Positions 1-6,136 of a stretch of 64,000 nucleotides of DNA are shown here, piece after piece. Below the pieces are notes generated by a model. It saw nothing but the letters and a program-made list of their open reading frames with translations, was not told the DNA's origin and searched no databases. The stretch is from Clostridia bacterium (lineage in GTDB: Bacteria; Bacillota; Clostridia; Oscillospirales; Acutalibacteraceae), in the NCBI GenBank assembly GCA_017472575.1, contig JAFUPX010000017.1:1-64000 (forward strand). The letters are read 5' to 3'. Each line of letters starts with the position of its first letter. Position 1 is the first letter of the stretch. A program made the position numbers and the translations under genes.

Positions 1-54
1 CTGCCCGTTCCACTTGAAAAAATGAAATTTATAATAGAAAAATGTGACGCATAA
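1..54 (+). CDS. 3' end of an unidentified gene (partial)
   Basis: The first 17 codons read open in frame 1 (ending KMKFIIEKCDA) and close with TAA at 52-54. A strong terminator hairpin follows 16 bp later, which is why this looks like the true end of a plus-strand gene whose body lies left of the window. Too little protein is visible to suggest a function. Confidence 0.45.
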   Translation: MPVPLEKMKFIIEKCDA

Positions 55-70
55 AAAACTAAATACAAAT

Positions 71-111
71 AAACAAAACAAGCCGAGTTTTACGCTCGGC
101 TTGTTTTGTTT
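71..111. terminator. Bidirectional intrinsic terminator
   Basis: A perfect 17-bp stem (71-87 pairing with 95-111) has a 7-nt loop and A-rich and T-rich flanks inside the stem ends, so it can work in both directions. It would end the plus-strand gene stopping at 54. It also lies 96 bp beyond the stop of the minus-strand gene at 207. Confidence 0.85.
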
Positions 112-206
112 CGAAGATAGTTTCATTGGCATTGTGGATGGCAAACCGATGAAATTCGTCTACGAAGAACACCTCGAATATATTCATTTTAGTTATCGAT
201 TTTCAT

Positions 207-860
207 TTATATTCTTGCATAATAAACATCTCGCAACCTATATTCTGCAAGATATTTAAGAGAATTTTCATTAGCCAATCTATCATAACTATATTCGGTT
301 GGATAATCCATAGCTACACCAAAGCCACTATTAGAAAAATAAAGCCCATATCCATTAATTGGAGAACTCATAGTGGCCATATGCGCTGGCTTAAACCCTT
401 GTTTGTATAATTCTTTTCGTGCCAATGCTCTAGCAATTGACGCAAGGGTTTCGGGAGAATAGGGACATCCAAGAACAGATATACTTTCGCGATGCTTTAC
501 ATAATCGGGGGCGTATTTTGCACAAAGGTCTTGGTATGCCAACCATCCTGCATACGACTGTTGTAATTCGTCTAAGGTGTATTCAACTTTCCTGAATGGC
601 GTTGATGTCATTTGACTGTCTATATTTGTGTGGTTCATTATATAATCTTTATTATTAATATAATAATTGTATCTTTCATTAAAATAACCTTTAACTTCTC
701 TATAGCATTTGTTTGTAATACTCTTATCGTCTACACTTTCTAAAACTCCTCTTCCAGATTGCCTAACTGCATCAGCTCTCATATTTGCAAATTTCTGATT
801 ATCCTTGTGTACAGCATAACCCCAACCAAGACCGCATAATAACAAACCTAATAAACTCAT
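207..860 (-). CDS. Hypothetical protein with an N-terminal hydrophobic segment
   Basis: This 217-residue protein is not recognised. The first 16 or so residues (MSLLGLLLCGLGWGYAV) are hydrophobic and could be a membrane anchor or uncleaved signal, placing the rest outside the membrane. The remainder is polar and tyrosine-rich, with no catalytic motif I can name. The start is supported by an AAGGAG ribosome site about 7 bases upstream. It is separated from the next minus-strand gene by about 95 bp, so the two may or may not share a transcript. It is moderately AT-rich compared with the housekeeping genes further right, which fits accessory DNA but does not prove transfer. Confidence 0.6.
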   Translation of the reverse strand: MSLLGLLLCGLGWGYAVHKDNQKFANMRADAVRQSGRGVLESVDDKSITNKCYREVKGYFNERYNYYINNKDYIMNHTNIDSQMTSTPFRKVEYTLDELQQSYAGWLAYQDLCAKYAPDYVKHRESISVLGCPYSPETLASIARALARKELYKQGFKPAHMATMSSPINGYGLYFSNSGFGVAMDYPTEYSYDRLANENSLKYLAEYRLRDVYYARI

Positions 861-954
861 AATAAAATCTCCTTTTTTGTTTTTGATTTTTGTTCTGAAT
901 TAAATATACAATATCAAGTGTCCCATAAAACGGACTTTGCTTTGAATTTTTCAA

Positions 955-1425
955 TTATTCGACATAATTGTCAAATATCGGCATCAAACAATCATTTATT
1001 TCTATTGCAATCATTATCTTGCCATCAGTGCGAGGATAAATATCAATTGTTTCTGCAAAAGAAAGAATTTTTAAAAAGTTTGGTTTCTGGTTATGAGTTA
1101 TAACAAAATTGTCGCACTTGATATTTATTACAAGAGTATCGTAATCAAGAGTTGCTGCCTTTATTTCCACTTCATATTCTGGGTCAGAGTTAGAAATAAT
1201 TGGTTCAAGACTTTTGAATAGTTCTTTGATTTTTTCGGTTCCGATAGGATTTAATATGTAACCTGTTGGTATCTTTCGTTTTGTTAGCGGTAACATTGAT
1301 AATAAAAATTCTGTATCTTCACCTCCGTTTTCAATAATTTCGTCAGCAGTCAAATATTCTGCTCGGTCCTCTTTCATTTTGTTTGCGATGATTTTTTCGA
1401 AGTTAATTTCCTTAAATTTTAGCAT
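955..1425 (-). CDS. Hypothetical cytosolic protein
   Basis: A 156-residue acidic protein without signal peptide or membrane segment. An AAAGGAG site precedes the ATG at good spacing, so it is probably a real gene. The C-terminal half alternates beta-type stretches (for example LVINIKCDNFVITHN), suggesting a small mixed alpha/beta fold. I do not recognise the family. Its neighbour at 207-860 is also unidentified. No promoter of good quality could be assigned upstream. Confidence 0.55.
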   Translation of the reverse strand: MLKFKEINFEKIIANKMKEDRAEYLTADEIIENGGEDTEFLLSMLPLTKRKIPTGYILNPIGTEKIKELFKSLEPIISNSDPEYEVEIKAATLDYDTLVINIKCDNFVITHNQKPNFLKILSFAETIDIYPRTDGKIMIAIEINDCLMPIFDNYVE

Positions 1426-1576
1426 CTTGATTTCTCCTTTTGTAATTTAACTTTGTAAGTCTACACTTATATACAAAAAATTCTATCGAAGTACATACCA
1501 AAAATAAAATGTTTACAAAATATTCATAATCTTGCATTTATCCATAAAGAAATTTAAATACAAAAAAGAGCATATA

Positions 1577-1605
1577 TTGATTTTTTTATGATTATGTGTT
1601 ATAAT
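1577..1605 (+). promoter_or_regulatory. Sigma-A type promoter without a downstream protein gene
   Basis: TTGATT at 1577-1582 and a perfect TATAAT at 1600-1605 are separated by 17 bp. Transcription would start near 1612. There is no convincing open frame directly downstream; a terminator hairpin follows at 1668-1710, so the pair defines a transcript of roughly 100 nt. Confidence 0.6.
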
Positions 1606-1611
1606 GTGCCT

Positions 1612-1714
1612 GTCAAAAGTTTTTGCAACGAAAAAGGGCAAAAACGAGCATTTTTATAAAAAACTAAAAAACCTCGTAAGCCCTTGTAAATAAAGGGTTT
1701 GCGGGGTTTTGTTT
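1612..1714 (+). ncRNA. Candidate small RNA (about 100 nt)
   Basis: Defined only by position: it lies between the promoter at 1577-1605 and an 18-bp hairpin (1668-1685 with 1693-1710, loop 1686-1692) that contains three G-U pairs and ends in a T-rich run. The G-U pairs sit so that only the plus-strand transcript folds well, which favours transcription in this direction. The 5' part is A-rich and unstructured. No known RNA family is recognised. The 230 bases that follow hold only a doubtful 26-codon frame (1738-1818) and another hairpin. Confidence 0.35.
1668..1714 (+). terminator. Intrinsic terminator with G-U paired stem
   Basis: An 18-bp stem (1668-1685 and 1693-1710) with a 7-nt loop is followed by GTTT. 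Three G-U pairs make it fold best as a plus-strand RNA. It would end the transcript started by the promoter at 1577-1605. Confidence 0.6.
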
Positions 1715-1826
1715 GAATTGGTAAACTTGGTGAAGCTATGAGGCTTACAACCGACAGACTTGACAGCAAAAATTTCTATGCCTTTAATCCCAGCTTTGAT
1801 AAAGGCTGTACAAAATAAGTTCTACA

Positions 1827-1864
1827 ATATTAAAAGCACCTTATTTTTTAGGTGCTTTTAATAT
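1827..1864. terminator. Hairpin terminator, AT-rich
   Basis: A perfect 15-bp stem (1827-1841 with 1850-1864) has an 8-nt T-rich loop. It could act in either direction. It lies 9 bp after a weak 26-codon frame and upstream of the minus-strand terminator of the lipoprotein gene. Confidence 0.55.
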
Positions 1865-1880
1865 TAATAATATAATTAAT

Positions 1881-1917
1881 ACAAAAAGAAGCTGCATCAC
1901 TTAGGCAGTGATACAGC
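1881..1917 (-). terminator. Terminator of the PepSY lipoprotein gene
   Basis: On the minus strand, a 10-bp stem (1908-1917 with 1891-1900, one G-U pair) and 7-nt loop are followed by TTCTTTTTG. It sits 26 bp after the stop of the gene at 1943-2356. Confidence 0.75.
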
Positions 1918-1942
1918 ATAAAGTTTAGCAAATCTTAAGCTT

Positions 1943-2356
1943 TTAATCACGTTCCTTATCTGCAGATATTACATACCCTGTTTCGGCATTAACATCATAA
2001 TCGTATTCAATACCGCCGGAGTAAAAATCTATTTCATATTTTAAAATTCCGTCATCACGATCGAGGTCAACCGTAATATTTGTAACATCACTCTCTGTTA
2101 GACCTGCATGTTTAAGCGCTGTCGCTTTGGCATCGTCTGCGGTGATCTTTGCTGTTGAAGTAACTGCGCTGTTAAGAGTACTTTCTGCAGATTGAACTGT
2201 GTCGCTTACCGCGTCAGCCGTACTTTCAATAAAATCAGTTACAGATTCTGTAGCAGAATTCATATCTGACTGTATGTCATTTACAGTTTGATTGTTACAT
2301 GCGGTAAACGATAATGCAAAAATTAAAGAAGCTGCTAAAACAATTATTTTTTTCAT
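1943..2356 (-). CDS. PepSY-domain lipoprotein
   Basis: A 137-residue secreted lipoprotein. The N-terminus MKKIIVLAASLIFALSFTAC is a type II signal peptide with Cys20 as the lipidation residue. Residues about 22-70 are a Ser/Thr/Ala-rich linker with heptad-like spacing. Residues about 72-135 match the PepSY fold: ITADDAKATALKHAG helix, then strands ending in a GYV-type motif. PepSY domains are extracellular and often inhibit peptidases; whether this one does cannot be told. It is a single gene with its own terminator and an AGGAGGAAT ribosome site. Confidence 0.75.
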   Translation of the reverse strand: MKKIIVLAASLIFALSFTACNNQTVNDIQSDMNSATESVTDFIESTADAVSDTVQSAESTLNSAVTSTAKITADDAKATALKHAGLTESDVTNITVDLDRDDGILKYEIDFYSGGIEYDYDVNAETGYVISADKERD

Positions 2357-2494
2357 AAATCATTCCTCCTGTATTAGTATAAGCTCTATTTTATAAAATA
2401 TTTAAAAAAGCATTATTTCACATATTAAATTTTTTTCATTTTGCGAGATACTGCTTTTCTAATTTTACGAAAGAAAGCCTTTTTAATAACATAT

Positions 2495-2519
2495 AAAAAA
2501 TGGAGAGCATTGCCCTCCA
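2495..2519 (-). terminator. Terminator of the small membrane protein gene
   Basis: On the minus strand an 8-bp stem (TGGAGGGC pairing with GCTCTCCA, one G-U pair) with a 3-nt loop is followed by six T residues. It lies just after the stop at 2528. Confidence 0.75.
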
Positions 2520-2527
2520 CTTTACTT

Positions 2528-2869
2528 TTATTTTCTTTTATGCTTTATTGCTGATGTAATATATGCCGCCGCGATACCGATAACCAAATAAATAACAGCA
2601 CACAGTATATATGTGATATCAAATCCTGTAATTACACACGCAGACACAAGAAAAATCACAGCATTTACTAAAGGCAAATACCATTCTACTTTTTCTCCCC
2701 GTCCGCTCGCTATACCAATACCTATTGAAACTAACGGATTAAGGGTAAAAATAAGTATCAATAATATACCTAAAGCATCATTTCCTCCTGCAAAGCTAAC
2801 CGCAAGCCAAGGCAATAAAAACATTACTATCAGTGAAACAGCCACTGAAAAAATAATTTTCTTTTTCAT
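2528..2869 (-). CDS. Small multi-pass membrane protein
   Basis: A 113-residue protein with four predicted hydrophobic helices: about residues 5-27, 31-53, 65-82 and 86-107. It ends in a basic tail (KHKRK), which suggests a cytoplasmic C-terminus. Polar residues are few and no conserved motif is recognised, so no function is assigned. It has its own terminator and lies 30 bp downstream of the rubrerythrin gene on the same strand, so read-through from the perR promoter is possible. Confidence 0.6.
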   Translation of the reverse strand: MKKKIIFSVAVSLIVMFLLPWLAVSFAGGNDALGILLILIFTLNPLVSIGIGIASGRGEKVEWYLPLVNAVIFLVSACVITGFDITYILCAVIYLVIGIAAAYITSAIKHKRK

Positions 2870-2899
2870 TTTTTCTCTCCAATAAACCTATTTTTTTAA

Positions 2900-3442
2900 T
2901 TATTTAAAATATCTGTTGAGAAGTCCCTCAAATGCCTTGCCGTGTCGGGCTTCGTCGCGTGCCATTTCGTGTACTGTGTCATGGATAGCATCGAGACCTA
3001 ATTCTTTAGCAAGCTTAGCAAGCTCGAACTTACCGAGGGTTGCGCCGTTCTCAGCGTCAACACGCATTTCAAGATTCTTCTTTGTGCTGTCAGTTACAAC
3101 TTCACCGAGAAGCTCTGCGAACTTAGAAGCATGCTCAGCCTCTTCGTAAGCTGCCTTTTCCCAGTAAAGACCGATTTCAGGATATCCCTCTCTGTGAGCA
3201 ACACGAGCCATTGCGAGGTACATTCCAACCTCTGTGCATTCGCCCATAAAGTTTTCACGAAGACCGTCGATAATTCTCTCGTCAACACCCTGAGCAATTC
3301 CTACAACATGCTCAGCAGCCCAAGTCTTCTCGCCTGCCTGCTCCGCAAACTTAGAAGCAGGAGCGTGACAAATAGGACATTCAGCCGGAGCCTCTGTTCC
3401 CTCATAGGTGTAACCACAAACAAGACATACATACTTTTTCAT
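2900..3442 (-). CDS. rbr: Reverse rubrerythrin (peroxide-detoxifying)
   Basis: A 180-residue non-haem iron protein that reduces hydrogen peroxide to water in anaerobes, using electrons from NADH through redox partners. The rubredoxin domain comes first (Cys6-x2-Cys9 and Cys22-x2-Cys25), and the ferritin-like di-iron domain follows (residues about 35-178, with glutamates in [20 protein letters not shown] and [11 protein letters not shown]). This reversed domain order is typical of clostridial 'revRbr' proteins. The perR gene lies 26 bp upstream on the same strand, so the two form a repressor-target operon. Family knowledge: revRbr genes are derepressed strongly when PerR is inactivated. Confidence 0.9.
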   Translation of the reverse strand: MKKYVCLVCGYTYEGTEAPAECPICHAPASKFAEQAGEKTWAAEHVVGIAQGVDERIIDGLRENFMGECTEVGMYLAMARVAHREGYPEIGLYWEKAAYEEAEHASKFAELLGEVVTDSTKKNLEMRVDAENGATLGKFELAKLAKELGLDAIHDTVHEMARDEARHGKAFEGLLNRYFK

Positions 3443-3468
3443 TTTACATTTCCTCCAAATTTTATTAT

Positions 3469-3852
3469 TTAATTCACATCATTCTGATTACAGGTTTTGC
3501 ATAATCCGTTAATTACCAGAACCATATTTTCGGGAACGAATCCATTCTTCTGCGCTGCATCAGAGATAACATCCTCATTTAGCATAACATCAATAATTGC
3601 ACTGCATTTTTTACAATGCATATGGATATGAGGTTTAGCGTTACCGTCAAAATGCTCAAATCCGTCTCCCACGTTTACACTGATTATCTCCCCTGATTCC
3701 TTTAGCTGGGCAAGATTTCGATAAACAGTTCCGAGGCTTATATTCGGGATTATTTCCCTGACCTTATGATAAACCTTGGACGCCGTTGGATGAGTATCGG
3801 TTGAGCGAAGAACTGTTAAAATCGCTTCCCGCTGTCTCGAATAGTTTTTCAT
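3469..3852 (-). CDS. perR: Fur-family peroxide repressor PerR
   Basis: A 127-residue metalloregulator. The N-terminal winged helix (residues about 1-70, with the recognition stretch SLGTVYRNL) binds DNA. The C-terminal dimer domain carries the structural zinc site Cys80-x2-Cys83 and Cys118-x2-Cys121 and the HIHMH metal region. I call it PerR rather than Fur or Zur because it is joined to a peroxide-reducing rubrerythrin and its promoter has a Per-type box. The start follows GAGGTGA at good spacing. Fur-family zinc or iron sensing cannot be wholly excluded from sequence alone. Confidence 0.85.
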   Translation of the reverse strand: MKNYSRQREAILTVLRSTDTHPTASKVYHKVREIIPNISLGTVYRNLAQLKESGEIISVNVGDGFEHFDGNAKPHIHMHCKKCSAIIDVMLNEDVISDAAQKNGFVPENMVLVINGLCKTCNQNDVN

Positions 3853-3867
3853 AGGTCACCTCTAAAT

Positions 3868-3914
3868 CAGTAATGATTACTATTTTATTATACATATAAT
3901 TTTTAGTTTGTCAA
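3868..3914 (-). promoter_or_regulatory. perR-rbr promoter with overlapping PerR box
   Basis: Minus-strand TTGACA (3909-3914) and TATAAT (3887-3892) are 16 bp apart. Immediately downstream of the -10, covering the expected start of transcription, is a perfect 6-1-6 palindrome AGTAATGATTACT (3869-3881). This resembles the Fur/PerR box (7-1-7 type). A repressor bound here would block initiation, so the operon is probably autoregulated and opened by peroxide. Confidence 0.75.
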
Positions 3915-3940
3915 TACTTTTTTGAAAAAAATAAAAAAAG

Positions 3941-3969
3941 TTGACATTTTTTTAACTAAGGTTTATTAT
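3941..3969 (+). promoter_or_regulatory. rex promoter
   Basis: Consensus TTGACA (3941-3946) and TATTAT (3964-3969) are separated by 17 bp. The expected start is near 3976. It is divergent from the perR promoter, the two -35 boxes being only 26 bp apart, so the redox regulators share one control region. Confidence 0.75.
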
Positions 3970-3974
3970 ATAAG

Positions 3975-4015
3975 TAGGCGAAAGAACATTAATTTTTCTT
4001 CGCCTATATTTTTTT
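3975..4015 (+). promoter_or_regulatory. Terminator-like hairpin in the rex leader
   Basis: An 11-bp stem with one bulged A (3975-3986 pairing with 3996-4006) is followed by TATTTTTTTT and lies between the rex promoter and the rex start. The hairpin begins almost exactly at the predicted transcription start. It has the form of an intrinsic terminator or attenuator, but could simply be a 5' stabilising stem. Confidence 0.5.
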
Positions 4016-4034
4016 AAAGCAGGTTATATATATA

Positions 4035-4670
4035 ATGAGTAATAGTATTATATCTAATTCCGTAATCAAGCGTCTGCCTAGATATTACAGATTTTTGGGT
4101 GAGCTTAAAGCCGCGGGGATGACCCGTATTTCCTCCCGAGAGCTTTCAGAAAGAATGGGGCTTACGGCAAGTCAAATAAGACAGGATCTTAACTGCTTTG
4201 GCGGCTTCGGTCAACAGGGCTACGGTTACAATATTGAGCTTTTGCAGAGCGAAATCGGCAAAATTCTCGGACTTGATATGAAGAAGAGTGCCATACTAAT
4301 AGGTATGGGAAATTTAGGTAAAGCAGTAGCTCTGCATGTAAATTTTGAGTCCAAGGGCTTCCGTCTTACCGGAGTTTTTGACAGTAAAGAATCCCTTGTG
4401 GGACAGGTTGTATGCGGACTGCCTATAAGAAGCACTGCAAATATTGATGAATTTTGCAGAGAAAACAAGCCCGAAATTGCTATACTTTGCATACCAAAAA
4501 CAGCCGCTAAAGGTATTGCCGACCAGCTTATTAAATTAGGAGTTAAAGGCTTCTGGAATTTCAGCCATTATGATATAGCGCTGAACCATCCTGGAGTTTC
4601 GGTTGAAAATGTTCACTTTGGTGACAGTCTTATGACACTCTCCTACAGGTTAAACAACGAACAAGACTAA
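4035..4670 (+). CDS. rex: Redox-sensing transcriptional repressor Rex
   Basis: A 211-residue dimeric repressor that reads the NADH/NAD+ ratio and controls fermentation genes in Gram-positive anaerobes. The winged helix spans residues about 1-75 (SSRELSERMGLTASQIRQDL). The Rossmann domain follows, with GMGNLG near residue 90 binding NAD(H), and a C-terminal domain-swap helix. Length is normal for the family (about 210). The ribosome site is weak (AGG, about 9-12 bases before the ATG), and a terminator-like hairpin precedes it, both suggesting limited expression. Confidence 0.95.
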   Translation: MSNSIISNSVIKRLPRYYRFLGELKAAGMTRISSRELSERMGLTASQIRQDLNCFGGFGQQGYGYNIELLQSEIGKILGLDMKKSAILIGMGNLGKAVALHVNFESKGFRLTGVFDSKESLVGQVVCGLPIRSTANIDEFCRENKPEIAILCIPKTAAKGIADQLIKLGVKGFWNFSHYDIALNHPGVSVENVHFGDSLMTLSYRLNNEQD

Positions 4671-4679
4671 GTAAAAAAC

Positions 4680-4720
4680 AAACCGGAAGGTTATGACACC
4701 TCATCATAACCTTCCGGTTT
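4680..4720. terminator. Bidirectional terminator between rex and degV
   Basis: A perfect 17-bp GC-containing stem (4680-4696 and 4704-4720) with a 7-nt loop and A/T runs at both ends serves the convergent genes rex and degV. Confidence 0.9.
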
Positions 4721-4723
4721 ATT

Positions 4724-5572
4724 TTATCCCTGTTTACTAAAGAACGCCGCTGCTATTGCACCGGGGCCCGCGTGAGTTCCCACAACGCTTCCGATTTCAG
4801 CCGCATTAAGCTCGTTAACACTTTCCTCCCAAAGGAAAGCACTGTCCTCAATATATTTGTTAAGCATTGCATCACTAAGGCCTGTGTATCCTAAAAGAAC
4901 CGGTTTAGAGAAATCAACTCCCCCCGCCTTTTCAATCTCCTGAACCAAAAGATTATTACCCTGCTTTGAACCGCGGGCTTTTCCGAGCATCTTGATTTCG
5001 CCCTCCTCAACGCATACAACCGGCTTTAAGGATAGCATTCCTCCTGCAAAAGCAACTGTTTTGGAAATTCTGCCTCCGCGCTTTAGATATTCGAGAGTAT
5101 CAAGCAGTGCGATAAGGCGAACATTATTGCGCTCCTCGGTTAGCTTTTCTGCAATTTCAGAAGCGCTCAGTCCCTTTTCGGCTAGACCGAGAGCAAGCTC
5201 GGCAAGTATACCCGAGGCAATTGCAACGGTATTACTATCTACAACGAATATCTTTTCGGGGAAGTCCTCAGCGGCAATCATCGCGCTTTGATATGTTCCC
5301 GAAAGCTTTTGAGAAATAGTTATAACAACTGCCGTATCTCCGGCTTCGACAATCTCATTAAACACCTTTGAAAAGACGGCAGGAGTTGCCTGACTTGTTG
5401 TAGGCAAAACATCGCTTTCAATAAGCTTCTGATAAAATTCTTTGTGTGTTATGGTTACACCGTCAATATACTCCTCGTCTCCAAAATTAATGGTTAACGG
5501 TACTACGGTAAATTTGTCTTTAATATTTTCTGCTAAATCAACGGTGGAATCAATAACAATTTTTACGCTCAT
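4724..5572 (-). CDS. DegV-family fatty-acid-binding protein (FakB type)
   Basis: A 282-residue cytosolic two-domain protein. The family binds a fatty acid and presents it to the kinase FakA for phosphorylation, feeding exogenous acids into phospholipid. Visible family signatures are DSTVDL at the N-terminus, the fatty-acid-site motif PTTSQATP near residue 57, and LSGTYQSA near 90. It is normal length. It follows a marR gene by 3 bp and must be cotranscribed with it, so its level is set by that regulator. No fakA gene is in the window. Confidence 0.88.
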   Translation of the reverse strand: MSVKIVIDSTVDLAENIKDKFTVVPLTINFGDEEYIDGVTITHKEFYQKLIESDVLPTTSQATPAVFSKVFNEIVEAGDTAVVITISQKLSGTYQSAMIAAEDFPEKIFVVDSNTVAIASGILAELALGLAEKGLSASEIAEKLTEERNNVRLIALLDTLEYLKRGGRISKTVAFAGGMLSLKPVVCVEEGEIKMLGKARGSKQGNNLLVQEIEKAGGVDFSKPVLLGYTGLSDAMLNKYIEDSAFLWEESVNELNAAEIGSVVGTHAGPGAIAAAFFSKQG

Positions 5573-5575
5573 AAT

Positions 5576-6049
5576 TCATTCTCCTTTAATATTACAGGAC
5601 TCCGGTAGCCCCTCGGCGCTTGCTATCTGCAAATTAGCTGCAATAGTTTCAAGCATTTTATATAACTTTTCCCTATTTTCGGCAGAAATACCTTTTCCCC
5701 CGATCTCAACAGCAATTTTCGCTCTTTCTCTTACATGCTCAGCTGCTTTTTTTCCCTCATCGGTCAGCTTTAATCGGGCGCGGTAAAGGTTTTTATTAAC
5801 CTCTTCACGCTTTACAAGACCTTTGCTTTCCAAAACAGCTACGGTTCTTGAAACATCAGATTTATCCTTACCGCAAAGCTCGCACAGCTCAGCAGCAGTT
5901 ACACCGTCCGGAAAACGGTACATTGTTACAAGATACACCGAATATGTTCCTTTTAAGCCGTATTTTTCCATTTCGTCCGCTGCTATTTTATGCCAATAGC
6001 GGTAAATTTCTGAAATAGCAAATGTAAAACGCTCAAACCTTTCTACCAT
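5576..6049 (-). CDS. MarR-family transcriptional regulator
   Basis: A 157-residue winged-helix regulator. The start is the ATG at 6049, preceded by AAAGGAG; an in-frame ATG at 6124 lies upstream of the promoter and cannot be used. The DNA-binding part is about residues 48-110 (TAAELCELCGKDKSDVSRTVAVLESKGLVKRE plus the wing), flanked by dimerisation helices. It leads a two-gene operon with a DegV-type lipid-binding protein, so a fatty-acid-related ligand is plausible (compare FabT, a MarR-family regulator of lipid genes), but this is inference. Two matching palindromes on its promoter indicate autoregulation. Confidence 0.85.
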   Translation of the reverse strand: MVERFERFTFAISEIYRYWHKIAADEMEKYGLKGTYSVYLVTMYRFPDGVTAAELCELCGKDKSDVSRTVAVLESKGLVKREEVNKNLYRARLKLTDEGKKAAEHVRERAKIAVEIGGKGISAENREKLYKMLETIAANLQIASAEGLPESCNIKGE

Positions 6050-6069
6050 ATTAGCAAGCTCCTTTATCA

Positions 6070-6133
6070 GATGTTGAAAAATCAACATCCATATTATACA
6101 TAAAACTTGTTGAAAAGTCAACAAGTTTTATGT
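6070..6133 (-). promoter_or_regulatory. marR-degV promoter bracketed by two matching palindromic operators
   Basis: Minus-strand TTGACT (6116-6121) and TATAAT (6093-6098) are 17 bp apart. A 16-bp-arm palindrome (6098-6113 with 6118-6133, loop AAAG) covers the -35 and spacer. A second palindrome (6070-6077 with 6082-6089, loop AAAA) covers the start region. Both contain the core TGTTGA-N4-TCAACA, with centres 36 bp apart. The larger one may also act as the terminator hairpin of clpC, which stops at 6137. Confidence 0.75.
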
Positions 6134-6136
6134 TTC

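Noticed and set aside
44..259. Plus-strand open frame of 71 codons
   Set aside because: It runs through a perfect terminator hairpin and has no ribosome site; it also overlaps the end of the real minus-strand gene at 207.
890..950. Short frame on the minus strand ending AKSVLWDT, suspected to be a transposase tail
   Set aside because: Too short to assign; no inverted repeats or other transposase parts nearby.
1738..1818. 26-codon frame MRLTTDRLDSKNFYAFNPSF...
   Set aside because: It has only a weak ribosome-site match and follows a terminator with no promoter between. It may be a gene remnant, but no family is recognisable.
4680..4720. rex-degV palindrome as a Rex operator
   Set aside because: Its sequence (AAACCGGAAGG...) is unlike the TTGTTAA-type Rex site, and its position between convergent genes fits a terminator.
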